From Vibrio sp. 10N.286.49.B1 (lineage in GTDB: Bacteria > Pseudomonadota > Gammaproteobacteria > Enterobacterales > Vibrionaceae), in contig NZ_MCUW01000078.1 of assembly GCF_002873335.1 (NCBI RefSeq), positions 217,617-281,616 of the forward strand: a stretch of DNA of 64,000 nt. The letters run 5' to 3'. The number at the start of each line of letters is the position of its first letter. Position 1 is the stretch's first letter. Below, piece after piece: positions 9,210-17,984 of this stretch. Both the position numbers and the translations under genes were made by a program. The notes under the pieces are model-generated. The model had not been told where the DNA came from. It worked only from the letters and a program-made list of their open reading frames with translations, and did not search any database.

Positions 9210-9450
9210 ATTTGTGATAGTGCAACCTTCAGTGATGATTGAAAATGATGATCGACGGTGCATTTTATGACTTGATGATAATACGTAATAGACGGTGTTA
9301 TTGATTAAATAATAGTCATAAACATGGAAAGTCGGCATTTTTCGTGACGCTTTGTGTCATGCCTCTACAAAAGTGGTCAAAATTTTGGTATAAAACGCGC
9401 TTCAAATTTTGACCACTGCTTACAGCGCAGTGAAATGGAGAGAAAACTCA

Positions 9451-9831
9451 ATGAAACTTGCTCATAAGCGCAAAGTGCAATCAAAATTGCAAAAGCGCAT
9501 TAAAGCGGTAGTTGCCAATACAGCAGCTGCAACAAAAACAATGAAACCTGTTGTAGCAAAAGCATCTGTAACGGAAAAAGCTCCTGTAGCTGATAAAGCA
9601 ACTGCGACAAAAAAAGTGGAAGTAGCTCTAACTCCTAAGCAACAACAAGTCTTAGATATTGTTGTTAAGCACACAGGTGGCATTAATTCTAAAGGAATTG
9701 GTCAGGAAGCCGGCCAAGAGGATGCAAAAGCAGCGTCTTGGGCAACGGGTGCTCTTAAGAAGTTATTAGATGAAGGTTTAGTTGCGAAAGAACAACTTGC
9801 TGGCAATAAAGTGATTTATAAAGCACAGTAA
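9451..9831 (+). CDS. Basic lysine/alanine-rich winged-helix protein
   Basis: A 126-residue protein. Residues 1-58 are lysine- and alanine-rich with repeated VAxKA/ATKK-like units resembling histone H1 tails. Residues 60-126 look like a winged-helix domain (LTPKQQQVLDIVVKHTGG, GIGQEAGQ, ATGALKKLLDEGLV, VIYKA). Similar proteins occur in vibrios, annotated as transcriptional regulators or left hypothetical. The start is ATG 9451 with GGAGAG ten bases upstream; the longer frame from 9409 has no ribosome site. A strong terminator follows. Non-specific DNA binding or nucleoid organisation is plausible from composition; no target is known. Confidence 0.78.
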   Translation: MKLAHKRKVQSKLQKRIKAVVANTAAATKTMKPVVAKASVTEKAPVADKATATKKVEVALTPKQQQVLDIVVKHTGGINSKGIGQEAGQEDAKAASWATGALKKLLDEGLVAKEQLAGNKVIYKAQ

Positions 9832-9852
9832 TACTTCATTTTATTTAAAAAC

Positions 9853-9882
9853 AAAAAAAGCCCCTTTCGAGGGGCTTTTTTT
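9853..9882 (+). terminator. Rho-independent terminator with TTCG loop
   Basis: A perfect 13-pair stem closed by a TTCG tetraloop, with A and T runs on either side, 21 bases after the winged-helix gene. The symmetric runs would work on both strands. Confidence 0.95.
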
Positions 9883-10220
9883 GTTCGTGCCATCTTTATT
9901 TATGTGAATTGTTAGCGATAGATGTGATTAAGGTGACATTTTTGTATTCTTTTAATAATGAAAATACGTACGTGTATATTTTAAATCAATGAATCAGTTA
10001 TTTTGTAATTTATTGATTGGAATGATTTTACTTGTCTGTCTCACCAATATCCTACGTATAAATACGTAATACCAAGGTCTGGTATGTCATCGTTACCTTT
10101 GGTTGTGTGCGTGCTCGCACGAATACCCGATATTGATAATTCAATTCATAGTTACCTTGAACGTGAAACTTGGAGTGTTTGGAAGTCACTCTATATAAGA
10201 AACTACTCAAGGAACTGAAA
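9883..10220 (+). promoter_or_regulatory. Regulatory region of the TRAP transporter operon
   Basis: This gene-free region holds a CRP-like site at 9920-9941 (TGTGATTAAGGTGACA core, one mismatch in the right half), three TACGTA hexamers (9965-9970, 10053-10058, 10063-10068), and a 17-base inverted repeat at 10069-10085 (ATACCA, 5-base gap, TGGTAT). The ribosome site AAGGA lies eight bases before the dctP ATG. Catabolite control and binding of the downstream NarL-type regulator are inferences. Confidence 0.5.
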
Positions 10221-11315
10221 ATGAGTTTAATCAAGAAATCAGTCACTCGTGCATTAAAAAGTACCGCCATTATTGCTGCGACATGCTTTGCTTTTGTAGC
10301 AAGCTCTGCCAGTGCAGATGACAAAGTTTACCGCCTAAAGCTTGCTGAGACATGGGGACCCAACTTCCCAATTTTTGGTGATGCAACGAAAAATATGGCC
10401 AAAATGGCTGAAGAAATGTCTAACGGCCGGCTGCAAATTCGTATTGACTCATCAAATAAACACAAAGCCCCGTTTGGCGTGTTTGATATGGTGAAATCAG
10501 GTCAGTATGACATGGGCCACTCCGCCTCTTATTACTGGAAAGGTAAAGTACCCAATACGTTGTACTTCACGACGATGCCATTTGGTATGACAGCGCCAGA
10601 GCAATATGCATGGTTCTATCATGGTGGAGGTATGGAGCTGATGGAAAAAGTCTATGCTCCCCATAATATGATGTCTTTCCCTGGTGGTAACACCGATGTA
10701 CAAATGGGCGGTTGGTTTCAAAAAGAGATTAACAGCGTTGATGATTTACAAGGTCTAAAAATGCGAATCCCTGGATTTGCAGGGGAGATTTTGGCGGAAG
10801 TGGGTGCGAAACCAACGAATATCGCATCAGGTGAACTCTATACATCATTAGAACGTCGCACAATCGACGCTCTGGAGTGGGTGGGGCCTTCCCTAGACTT
10901 GCGTATGGGTTTCCATAAAATCGCGCCATATTACTACACAGGGTGGCATGAGCCTGCTACTGAGCTTCAATTCTTAGTCAATCAGCGTACATGGAATAAA
11001 TTACCAGATGATTTGAAAGCCATCCTACAGATTGCTATGAAAACAGCAGCTTATGATATGTATATCCAATCGACTCACGAAAGTGGGAAAAACTGGGCAA
11101 CGATCCAGTCGGATTACCCAGATGTGAAAGTGAAAGACTTTCCACGCGAAGTCATCGATGCACTGCGTGATGCAAACGACAAGCTTCTTAAAGAGCATGC
11201 CGAAAAAGATGAAACTGCGAAGGAAATCCAAATGTCTCAAGCTGCGTACCTAGAGCAGGTTCGTTCTTGGACCGACATTGCGACGAAAGCTTATCTTAAC
11301 AAGTTTGATGATTGA
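10221..11315 (+). CDS. dctP: TRAP transporter substrate-binding protein, DctP/TakP type
   Basis: A 364-residue periplasmic binding protein of a tripartite TRAP importer, which captures small carboxylic acids and hands them to the sodium-driven DctQM membrane pair. The signal peptide ends at about residue 32 (SSASA-DDK). Segments such as ASYYWKGK, YTSLERRTIDALEWVGP and TGWHEP match the subgroup that includes the 2-oxo acid binder TakP, so an alpha-keto or related acid is the best guess. The ATG at 10221 has AAGGA upstream; the frame is open back to 10170. A hairpin at 11324-11342 separates it from dctQ, a common way to make more binding protein than permease. Confidence 0.92.
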   Translation: MSLIKKSVTRALKSTAIIAATCFAFVASSASADDKVYRLKLAETWGPNFPIFGDATKNMAKMAEEMSNGRLQIRIDSSNKHKAPFGVFDMVKSGQYDMGHSASYYWKGKVPNTLYFTTMPFGMTAPEQYAWFYHGGGMELMEKVYAPHNMMSFPGGNTDVQMGGWFQKEINSVDDLQGLKMRIPGFAGEILAEVGAKPTNIASGELYTSLERRTIDALEWVGPSLDLRMGFHKIAPYYYTGWHEPATELQFLVNQRTWNKLPDDLKAILQIAMKTAAYDMYIQSTHESGKNWATIQSDYPDVKVKDFPREVIDALRDANDKLLKEHAEKDETAKEIQMSQAAYLEQVRSWTDIATKAYLNKFDD

Positions 11316-11323
11316 TCCAATAT

Positions 11324-11342
11324 AGTGGCGCTTAGCGCCACT
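11324..11342 (+). other. Intra-operon hairpin between dctP and dctQ
   Basis: A perfect eight-pair stem AGTGGCGC/GCGCCACT with loop TTA lies just after the dctP stop. The following TTTCTTGTCCTTTTT is T-rich but broken, so partial termination or protection of the dctP message is likely rather than a full stop. Confidence 0.6.
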
Positions 11343-11486
11343 TTCTTGTCCTTTTTAGTTTGATAAGCCTCAGATGACTAATATCTCAATATTATAACTA
11401 TCTCACTTAATCACTATCTACTTTATAAGCACCGGAACGTTCAACACCAAACATACAATAATATGAGCGACGGGATGGAGTCTGGA

Positions 11487-12029
11487 ATGCGAAGCCTAAT
11501 ATATATAGAAAGACTATTTAACAAAGTCGGGGACATGCTAGGCGTGTTATCGAGTCTTTTGTTTTTACTACTACTTCTCAACGTCGTGTATGACGTTGTG
11601 ATGCGATACGTATTTAATGACGTGTCCATTGCCTTCCAAGAAATGGAATGGCATTTATTTTCCGCCGTATTTTTGCTTGGTGTGCCTTATGCCATTAAGG
11701 CGGGCGGTCATGTAAGAGTCGACGTATTTTATGAAAGACTGTCGGTTAAGGCTCGAGCGATCATTGATCTTATTGGGGCATTCGTATTCCTTTTCCCTTT
11801 TTGCCTCATCGTCGCATGGTTCGGAATTGATTTTGCCAAAGAAAGCTATGCACTGGGAGAGACATCAGGTGATCCAGGTGGTTTACCTTATCGATGGGTG
11901 ATTAAAGCAATGATCCCTATTTCGTTTTTCTTTATGGCCGTCAGTGGGGTGGGATTGGTGTTGCATTCGCTCAACAAACTGCTTAACCCTCATTTGATTT
12001 ACGCTAATTCAACCGACTCAAAAGAATAA
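11487..12029 (+). CDS. dctQ: TRAP transporter small permease, DctQ
   Basis: About 180 residues with four predicted membrane helices (VLSSLLFLLLLLNVVYDVV; MEWHLFSAVFLLGVPYAI; IIDLIGAFVFLFPFCLIVAW; IPISFFFMAVSGVGLVL). The DctQ hallmark FxEMEWHLF is present as FQEMEWHLF. It forms the membrane unit with DctM. Three in-frame ATGs compete (11463, 11475, 11487). I chose 11487 because GGAG stands six bases before it. It is separated from dctM by 11 bases, so the two are cotranscribed. Confidence 0.9.
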   Translation: MRSLIYIERLFNKVGDMLGVLSSLLFLLLLLNVVYDVVMRYVFNDVSIAFQEMEWHLFSAVFLLGVPYAIKAGGHVRVDVFYERLSVKARAIIDLIGAFVFLFPFCLIVAWFGIDFAKESYALGETSGDPGGLPYRWVIKAMIPISFFFMAVSGVGLVLHSLNKLLNPHLIYANSTDSKE

Positions 12030-12040
12030 GGATTGTTTCC

Positions 12041-13324
12041 ATGATCGGTATTGTCATGTTTTTTGTAGCCTTATTCGCGCTACTGTTAGGATTTCCTGTC
12101 GCATTTACCTTCGGAGGAATCGCGTTAATTTTTGGTGTCTGGGCTGAAGGGATCGAAATGTTTGCCTTCATGCCATATCGTATTCAATCCATTATGGAAA
12201 ATACGGTACTGATGGCAGTCCCACTCTTTGTCTTCATGGGCTTGGTGTTACAAAAAACCAAATTGGCCGAGCAATTATTGGAGTCGATGGGGCGTTTGTT
12301 TGGCGGAGTACGTGGTGGTATTGCCATTTCTACGGTATTGGTTGGTGCACTGCTGGCCGCGTCAACAGGTGTCGTCGGTGCGTCGGTTGTGGCGATGGGC
12401 TTAATCTCCTTACCTGTTATGCTTAAATATAATTATGACAAAGGGTTAGCGTGCGGCACCATCTGTGCGTCTGGGACTCTGGGGCAGATTATTCCGCCGT
12501 CTATTGTGCTCATTTTATTAGGTGATGTGCTGGGCGTCCCGGTTGGTGACTTGTTCCAAGCGGCGATCTGGCCTGGACTCGTACTTGTTGGAGCGTATGT
12601 CCTTTATATCCTGATTTACGCAAAAATGAACCCTGAGGCCGCTCAACCCATCCCCAGAGATGATTCCATATCACGCTCTCAAGAGGTGAGAACCGCCTTG
12701 AAAGCGATAGTGCCTCCTTTGGCGTTGATCGTGATTGTACTCGGCTCTATCTTTGCAGGGGTCGCTACACCGACTGAATCCGCTGCGTTGGGTGGTGCAG
12801 GCGCGATTTTATTAGCGATAGCGTACGGTCAGTTTAATTTCCGAATGCTCTACGATGCGTCGAAAGAAACCGTTAAAGTCACGGCAATGGTGTTTGCTAT
12901 TCTTTTGGGTGCGACAGCATTCTCGATGGCCTTTACCTATACCGGTGGAGATATGCTCGTTGAAGAGTGGATGCTTGAGTTACCTGGTGAAAAATGGGGC
13001 TTCTTAATCATTACGATGTTAGTGATTTTGATTCTGGGCTTCTTCATTGATTTCGTGGAAATCTGTTTCATTATTGTCCCTATGATCGCTCCCGTTGCCG
13101 AGATTATGGGGATCAACATGACCTGGTTTGCCATATTGGTCGCAATGAACTTACAAACCTCGTTCTTGACGCCTCCCTTTGGATTTAGTTTGTTCTATCT
13201 AAAAGGTGTTGCACCTGATGGTGTGACCACGAGAGATATTTATCGTGGAGTGATGCCGTTTATCGCAATTCAAGTCTTGGTCCTAGCGTCGTTATTGGCA
13301 TTCCCTGGTTTTTATGGAATGTGA
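12041..13324 (+). CDS. dctM: TRAP transporter large permease, DctM
   Basis: A 427-residue integral membrane protein with 11-12 predicted helices. It carries the conserved DctM motifs GTICASGTLGQIIPPSIVLILLGD and PTESAALGGAGAI and the late motif NLQTSFLTPPFGFSLFYLKG. It is the sodium-coupled translocation subunit. It starts 11 bases after dctQ. After it comes a 107-base gap with a long hairpin, then a two-component system on the same strand that may sense the same solute. Confidence 0.95.
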   Translation: MIGIVMFFVALFALLLGFPVAFTFGGIALIFGVWAEGIEMFAFMPYRIQSIMENTVLMAVPLFVFMGLVLQKTKLAEQLLESMGRLFGGVRGGIAISTVLVGALLAASTGVVGASVVAMGLISLPVMLKYNYDKGLACGTICASGTLGQIIPPSIVLILLGDVLGVPVGDLFQAAIWPGLVLVGAYVLYILIYAKMNPEAAQPIPRDDSISRSQEVRTALKAIVPPLALIVIVLGSIFAGVATPTESAALGGAGAILLAIAYGQFNFRMLYDASKETVKVTAMVFAILLGATAFSMAFTYTGGDMLVEEWMLELPGEKWGFLIITMLVILILGFFIDFVEICFIIVPMIAPVAEIMGINMTWFAILVAMNLQTSFLTPPFGFSLFYLKGVAPDGVTTRDIYRGVMPFIAIQVLVLASLLAFPGFYGM

Positions 13325-13371
13325 TCTAATTATCGTTGTCGTGTATATCAGTTCATTTATTTAACTGCCAT

Positions 13372-13399
13372 GGTAATGTATCCCAAGGGATGCATTGCC
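13372..13399. other. Long hairpin between dctM and the sensor kinase gene
   Basis: The 28-base stretch from GGTAATG to CATTGCC folds into a 13-pair stem with two G-T pairs around AA (opening to a four-base loop). No T run follows. It lies 33 bases before the kinase start. A processing site or weak attenuator is possible. Confidence 0.5.
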
Positions 13400-13431
13400 T
13401 ATTACGGCGGTTGTAGTTAGAAAGGACTTCT

Positions 13432-14781
13432 ATGCCACTCAAAGCGAAACTCATCTTGCTGACGCTATTGCCATTGATCATTTTAACGGCAAGCGTCAGC
13501 TGGATAGCCCTTCACCAAGCCAAATCTTTTGGCGAAAATGAAATAGAAATTTTCCGCGAAAGCTTGATCCGTTCAAAAGAATCGACACTCAAAGACACCG
13601 TTGAGTTAGCGTTTGATGCCATTGAATATGCCTACAACGACCCCGATCTGTCCGAAGCAGAAGCGCAATCACAGGTTCGAGATATCCTTGACCGACTTCG
13701 TTATGGGACGGATGGGTATTTTTTTGCTTATGACGAAACAGGGACCAATCTTGTTCATCCTATATTGCCTGAGCTTGTTGGAAAAAATCTTTTAGACTTG
13801 CAAGACCAAGATGGTAATCATCTTATTGAGACGTTGCTATTCCAAGCCCAAGCTGGGGGTGGTTTTCACCAATATCTTTGGCAAAAACCGTCCACTGGAG
13901 AAATTGTTACTAAGCTGAGTTATGCCGCTTGGCTGGACAAATGGGATTGGATGATTGGTACGGGGTTGTACATAGAAGATGTGGCTCGCGAAGTTGCCGT
14001 GTTAAGAGCGGCGATTGATAAAAATATAGAAACGACCATGTTCTCTATTGTCACTATTTTTGCTGTGACAGTCGCAGTGATCATTGTACTCACACTGGCC
14101 GTTAATTGGCACGAGCACAAGCTCGCAGATAAAAACCTAAAAGAACTAGCACATAAAACTGTGATGTTTCAAGAGGATGAAAGGAAACATCTTGCAAGGG
14201 AATTACATGACGGAGTAAACCAGCTGTTGGTGTCCAGTAAGTGCCACCTCGAGTTGATGGACACAAAAGCCGTCGATAACCGCTCCATTGGCCATCTAAG
14301 CAAATCACTATCATCTTTATCGGAAGCGATTATCGAAGTCCGTAGAATATCTCATCACCTTCGACCGAGTGCACTAGATGACATTGGTTTAGATGCAGCA
14401 ATATCGAGCTTATTGCAAGACTTTAAAACGTACTCTCATGCTAATACTGAGTTGGTACTCGACACACAAGCATCTAAACTTAAATCTGAGGTCGCCACGA
14501 CATTGTATCGCGTGGTTCAAGAGTCGTTGAATAATATTGAAAAGCACGCGGGTGCTACACAGGTAACGGTTTTCTTAAAGCAATTCGGTAATGTATTGCA
14601 GTTAATGATTCGAGACGATGGCATTGGGTTTGATGTCAGTAATGCATTAGCGACCCGAGGGATTGGGCTACGGAATATGCGAGAGCGTGTTGAGTTTATA
14701 GGCGGAGAGTTTGAATTAGTCAGTGATTATGGAGCGGGTACTGAGATTACCGTGCTACTGAAGCTAGAAGGAACAGAATAA
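13432..14781 (+). CDS. Cache-domain sensor histidine kinase (NarX/UhpB class)
   Basis: A 449-residue membrane sensor kinase. Helix one is about 7-28, helix two about 202-224; between them is a single Cache domain (about 40-190, with YGTDGYFFAYDETGTNLVHP and LSYAAWLDKWDWMIGTGLYI), the fold that binds small organic acids. The cytoplasmic part has the HisKA_3 phosphoacceptor H259 in ERKHLARELHDGVNQ and an ATPase domain with VVQESLNNIEKHAG, DDGIGFD and GIGLRNMRERV. Its last base is shared with the start of the response regulator gene. Position after dctPQM suggests it controls the transporter in response to its substrate. This is inference from order and domain type. Confidence 0.9.
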   Translation: MPLKAKLILLTLLPLIILTASVSWIALHQAKSFGENEIEIFRESLIRSKESTLKDTVELAFDAIEYAYNDPDLSEAEAQSQVRDILDRLRYGTDGYFFAYDETGTNLVHPILPELVGKNLLDLQDQDGNHLIETLLFQAQAGGGFHQYLWQKPSTGEIVTKLSYAAWLDKWDWMIGTGLYIEDVAREVAVLRAAIDKNIETTMFSIVTIFAVTVAVIIVLTLAVNWHEHKLADKNLKELAHKTVMFQEDERKHLARELHDGVNQLLVSSKCHLELMDTKAVDNRSIGHLSKSLSSLSEAIIEVRRISHHLRPSALDDIGLDAAISSLLQDFKTYSHANTELVLDTQASKLKSEVATTLYRVVQESLNNIEKHAGATQVTVFLKQFGNVLQLMIRDDGIGFDVSNALATRGIGLRNMRERVEFIGGEFELVSDYGAGTEITVLLKLEGTE

Positions 14782-15416
14782 TGGATGAGCCGATCAAAGT
14801 GGTGATTGTTGATGATCACCAAGTCGTATTGGAAGGCTTTATTGCTCGACTAGAGCGCGAACCCGACATTAATGTGATTGCAACAGCAAGTAATGGCTTG
14901 GAAGCGGTAGAAGTGGTGAAAGTTCATCAGCCAGATGTGGTACTCATGGATGTTAGTATGCCAATTATGAATGGTATTGAAGCCACGCAATTACTGAAAG
15001 AAGAGATGCCAGAAGCGAAGGTGCTGATGCTGACGATGCATGATAATCGTGAATACATTATGAAAGTCATGCAAGCGGGCGCGGTCGGTTATATGCTGAA
15101 AGAAATCTCAGCAGAAAAAATGGTACAAGCAATTAAGACGGTGAAACAAGGATCAACGTACTTTTGTGAGTCCGTGACACAGACACTTTTCTCACAGGAA
15201 GTAGCCCCATCGCACAGTAAAACGAACCCGTTAAGTCGCCGTGAAGAGTCTGTTCTCAAGTTGGTCGCACAAGGAAGTAGCAGCAAAAAAATTGCACAGA
15301 TGTTGAATATCTCTTATCGAACCGTGGAAACGCACAGGCAGAATATTAAGCACAAATTGGACTTACACTCGACAGCAGAGCTTGCTAAGTATGCGTTAGA
15401 GAATGGCTTAGGGTAG
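14781..15416 (+). CDS. NarL/LuxR-type response regulator
   Basis: A 211-residue DNA-binding response regulator. The receiver domain has acidic residues D11 and D12, phosphoacceptor D57 (VVLMDVSMP) and K107 in YMLKE. The C-terminal domain (about 145-211) is a LuxR-type helix-turn-helix (LSRREESVLKLVAQGSSSKK, then TVETHRQNIKHKLDLHS). Its ATG overlaps the kinase stop by one base (ATGG/TAATGG), typical of a coupled kinase-regulator pair. Its target is probably the dctPQM promoter region, which contains repeated short palindromes. Confidence 0.94.
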   Translation: MDEPIKVVIVDDHQVVLEGFIARLEREPDINVIATASNGLEAVEVVKVHQPDVVLMDVSMPIMNGIEATQLLKEEMPEAKVLMLTMHDNREYIMKVMQAGAVGYMLKEISAEKMVQAIKTVKQGSTYFCESVTQTLFSQEVAPSHSKTNPLSRREESVLKLVAQGSSSKKIAQMLNISYRTVETHRQNIKHKLDLHSTAELAKYALENGLG

Positions 15417-15468
15417 GTCAGAATTCTGTGTTGTGGCGATACAATATTATTTACCTTATTCCTTATAT

Positions 15469-15496
15469 AAAAAGACCCGCATAAGCGGGTCTTTTT
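15469..15496. terminator. Bidirectional terminator between response regulator and BCCT gene
   Basis: A perfect 12-pair stem (AAAAAGACCCGC and its complement) with loop ATAA lies between converging genes; A and T runs on either side suit both strands. Confidence 0.95.
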
Positions 15497-15533
15497 AGTG
15501 ATGCCGTTTGGGTACCCAAACATTAGAGGCCAG

Positions 15534-17126
15534 TTAAGCGTAACTATGCTTATGGATCTGCAGTTCAGTACGCATACCTTTCAGTAAGCTCACACACATT
15601 ATCAACAAAATAATGGTAAAAGGTAATGCAGTAGAGATAGCCCCGGCTTGAAGTGCTTGAATAGCTTCTGTACCACCAACGTATAATAAAACGGCTGCAA
15701 TCGCCCCTTCTATCGTGGCCCAGAAGACACGTTGAGGTACTGGCGCATCAATCTTACCGCCAGCAGTTATGCTGTCGATAACGAGAGAGGCGGAGTCTGA
15801 AGATGTGACAAAGAACACCATAATCAGAACGATAGAGATAACGGATAAGAGCGTGCTCATTGGTAAGGCTTCATACGCATAAAATAGTGAAAGCGTAAGG
15901 TCAGTTAGACCATTTTGACCAAGTTCACCGACTTGATTGATGACTTGATCGATTGCCATACCACCAAACGCTGCCATCCAGAACAATGTAATCGTTGTAG
16001 GAATAACAATAACAGCGGTTAAGAACTCACGTACCGTACGTCCTTTAGAAACACGAGCAATAAACATACCGACACATGGGGACCACGAAATCCACCATGC
16101 CCAATAGAATACCGTCCAACCGTGCATCCATGCTTCGTCTTCACGACCATGTGGATTACTAAGTGGAATGATATTTTCGACATAACCGACAATGGTTGTA
16201 CCTAACGAACCAAAGAAGGTTGCGATAGAAACCACAATAACAACAACCAATAACACAAATGCGATTAGGATATTAGTATTACTGAGAAGTTTTACACCAC
16301 CATCTATACCACGAACGACTGAAAAGACCGCAAGTGCCGTAACAAAGGCGATCACGCCCAATTGCAAGGTTGTGCCAGCTTGAAAGCCAAAGACATGACC
16401 GATGCCGCTAGCGGCTTGTTGAGCACCAAGGCCCAATGAAGTGGCTAAACCAAATAGCGTTGCAAGAACGGCCAAAATATCAATGATATGCCCAAACCAG
16501 CCCCACGTTTTGTCACCCAGTAACGGGTAGAACACGGAACGCATAGAGAGCGGAAGCCCTTTGTTAAAGGCAAAGAATGCCATTGAAAGTGCGACAACAG
16601 CGTACATTGACCACGGGTGAATGCCCCAGTGGAACATCGTTGCACCTAAGGCTACTTTTCGTGCTTCTTCGGTATAGGCTTCAACACCAAGTGGCGTTTC
16701 ATACCAGCCTGTAAAGTAAGCAACAGGTTCTGCTACCCCCCAAAACATAAGGCCGATACCCATGCCGCCAGCAAAAAGCATGGCAATCCAGGATAAGGTT
16801 GAGTGATCAGGTTTTGCGCTTGCGCCACCAATTCTAATTTTACCGTATGGAGATAGAACAAGGCCAAGGCAGAAAATAACAAAGATATTACCTGCCCACA
16901 TGAATAAGCTATCGAAAGCGCCAATGATTTGCCATTTAGCGCCATCTAATGCCGCTTTAGCTGTGGCTGGGTCTACTACGAGAAGGGCGATAAGAAACAG
17001 TAAAATGAGACCTGCACTTGTGCCGAATACAGGGTTATGAACGTCAAACCCCCACTTTTGGACATTGTCTTGTCCTACCGTATAGTCAGTGTTATCTATA
17101 CTATACTTGTCCTTATTATTATTCAT
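15534..17126 (-). CDS. BCCT family betaine/choline-type transporter
   Basis: A 530-residue transporter with 12 predicted membrane helices. It has the BCCT signature WAWWISWSPCVGMFIARVSKGRT and the GMGIGLMFWGVAEP motif, which in characterised members goes with sodium-coupled betaine uptake. I chose the ATG at 17126 (MNNNKDKYSID) because it aligns with the paralogue at 18331 and has AGAGGA upstream; the longer frame adds 20 residues. Two copies of the palindrome TAGAGCTCTA lie upstream, at 17145 and 17252. It is transcribed away from a MarR gene. It takes up an osmolyte or a carbon source; which one cannot be told from sequence. Confidence 0.93.
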   Translation of the reverse strand: MNNNKDKYSIDNTDYTVGQDNVQKWGFDVHNPVFGTSAGLILLFLIALLVVDPATAKAALDGAKWQIIGAFDSLFMWAGNIFVIFCLGLVLSPYGKIRIGGASAKPDHSTLSWIAMLFAGGMGIGLMFWGVAEPVAYFTGWYETPLGVEAYTEEARKVALGATMFHWGIHPWSMYAVVALSMAFFAFNKGLPLSMRSVFYPLLGDKTWGWFGHIIDILAVLATLFGLATSLGLGAQQAASGIGHVFGFQAGTTLQLGVIAFVTALAVFSVVRGIDGGVKLLSNTNILIAFVLLVVVIVVSIATFFGSLGTTIVGYVENIIPLSNPHGREDEAWMHGWTVFYWAWWISWSPCVGMFIARVSKGRTVREFLTAVIVIPTTITLFWMAAFGGMAIDQVINQVGELGQNGLTDLTLSLFYAYEALPMSTLLSVISIVLIMVFFVTSSDSASLVIDSITAGGKIDAPVPQRVFWATIEGAIAAVLLYVGGTEAIQALQAGAISTALPFTIILLIMCVSLLKGMRTELQIHKHSYA

Positions 17127-17144
17127 CATTCCTCTGATACTACT

Positions 17145-17264
17145 TAGAGCTCTAACTAAAATTCGGGCAAATACTAACAAAATCAACGATAAATTAAAAG
17201 AGATTCATCGTCTGGCTCACGTTTTAACATGTATCAAGAGTGTTTATTGCATAGAGCTCTAACT
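17145..17264. promoter_or_regulatory. Duplicated palindromic operator candidate
   Basis: The 13-base sequence TAGAGCTCTAACT occurs exactly at 17145-17157 and 17252-17264. Each copy contains the perfect 10-base palindrome TAGAGCTCTA. One copy sits just before the BCCT ribosome site, the other 107 bases further upstream, in the region shared with the divergent MarR gene. The rest of 17127-17510 shows no gene. Confidence 0.55.
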
Positions 17265-17510
17265 GTTTTAGGTCTAAGGAAATTACCGATATTCTGAGTG
17301 ACTTTTTAACCAGTGGGGAGCACGCTAAACTTAAGCAGCACCTTGGTTGAGGGTAAATTAAGGAGAATAAAAAATTGCATGAATTTAAGCCATGAAAATA
17401 GCCCATTCGTGATCAATATATTTTTATCGAAGCGATAAGGATGCAACATCGCGATGAATGTGTTAAAACGCAGGGAATAACCCGTTACTCGTTAATTTTG
17501 GAACAAAGAT

Positions 17511-17984
17511 TTGGAAAAACACGAAGAAGTGCTCGTGGCAATTCGCCAAGTAATAAGAGCAATAGACTTACATTCAAAAAAATTGAAAAAAGAGTGTGGA
17601 TTAACCGGTCCGCAGCTGGTACTGATGAAGGCGATCAGAGAGAAAGGGAATGTAACTATTCGTGAGTTGTCGAATCACACCAATATTAGCCAAGCCACGG
17701 CGACGACGATCATCGATCGCTTAGAGCTTAATGATTACGTGAGGCGTGAACGCAGCCATCAAGACAAACGAAAAGTTCACGCAGTACTGACGGAGAAAGG
17801 TACAGAGGTATTGGATAGCGCTCCTTTACCACTACAAGATAGTTTTGTACAAAAATTTCAAAGTCTTGAAGCTTGGGAGCAAACTCTTTTGTTGTCTTCA
17901 ATCCAGCGCATCTCATCGATGATGAATGCAGAAGGTATTGATGCCGCGCCCGTGCTGCAAATAGACAGTATCGTTAAAAACTAA
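17511..17984 (+). CDS. MarR family transcriptional regulator
   Basis: A 157-residue dimeric repressor-type protein with the MarR winged helix: helix LTGPQLVLMKAIREKGNVTIRELSN, recognition helix ISQATATTIIDRLE, and wing DYVRRERSHQDKRKVHAVLTEKG with the conserved DxRxxxxxLT-like element. The only reasonable start is TTG at 17511, with TGGAA seven bases upstream; the next in-frame ATG is at residue 39. It lies between two BCCT transporter genes and most likely controls one or both. Its ligand is unknown. Confidence 0.87.
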   Translation: MEKHEEVLVAIRQVIRAIDLHSKKLKKECGLTGPQLVLMKAIREKGNVTIRELSNHTNISQATATTIIDRLELNDYVRRERSHQDKRKVHAVLTEKGTEVLDSAPLPLQDSFVQKFQSLEAWEQTLLLSSIQRISSMMNAEGIDAAPVLQIDSIVKN

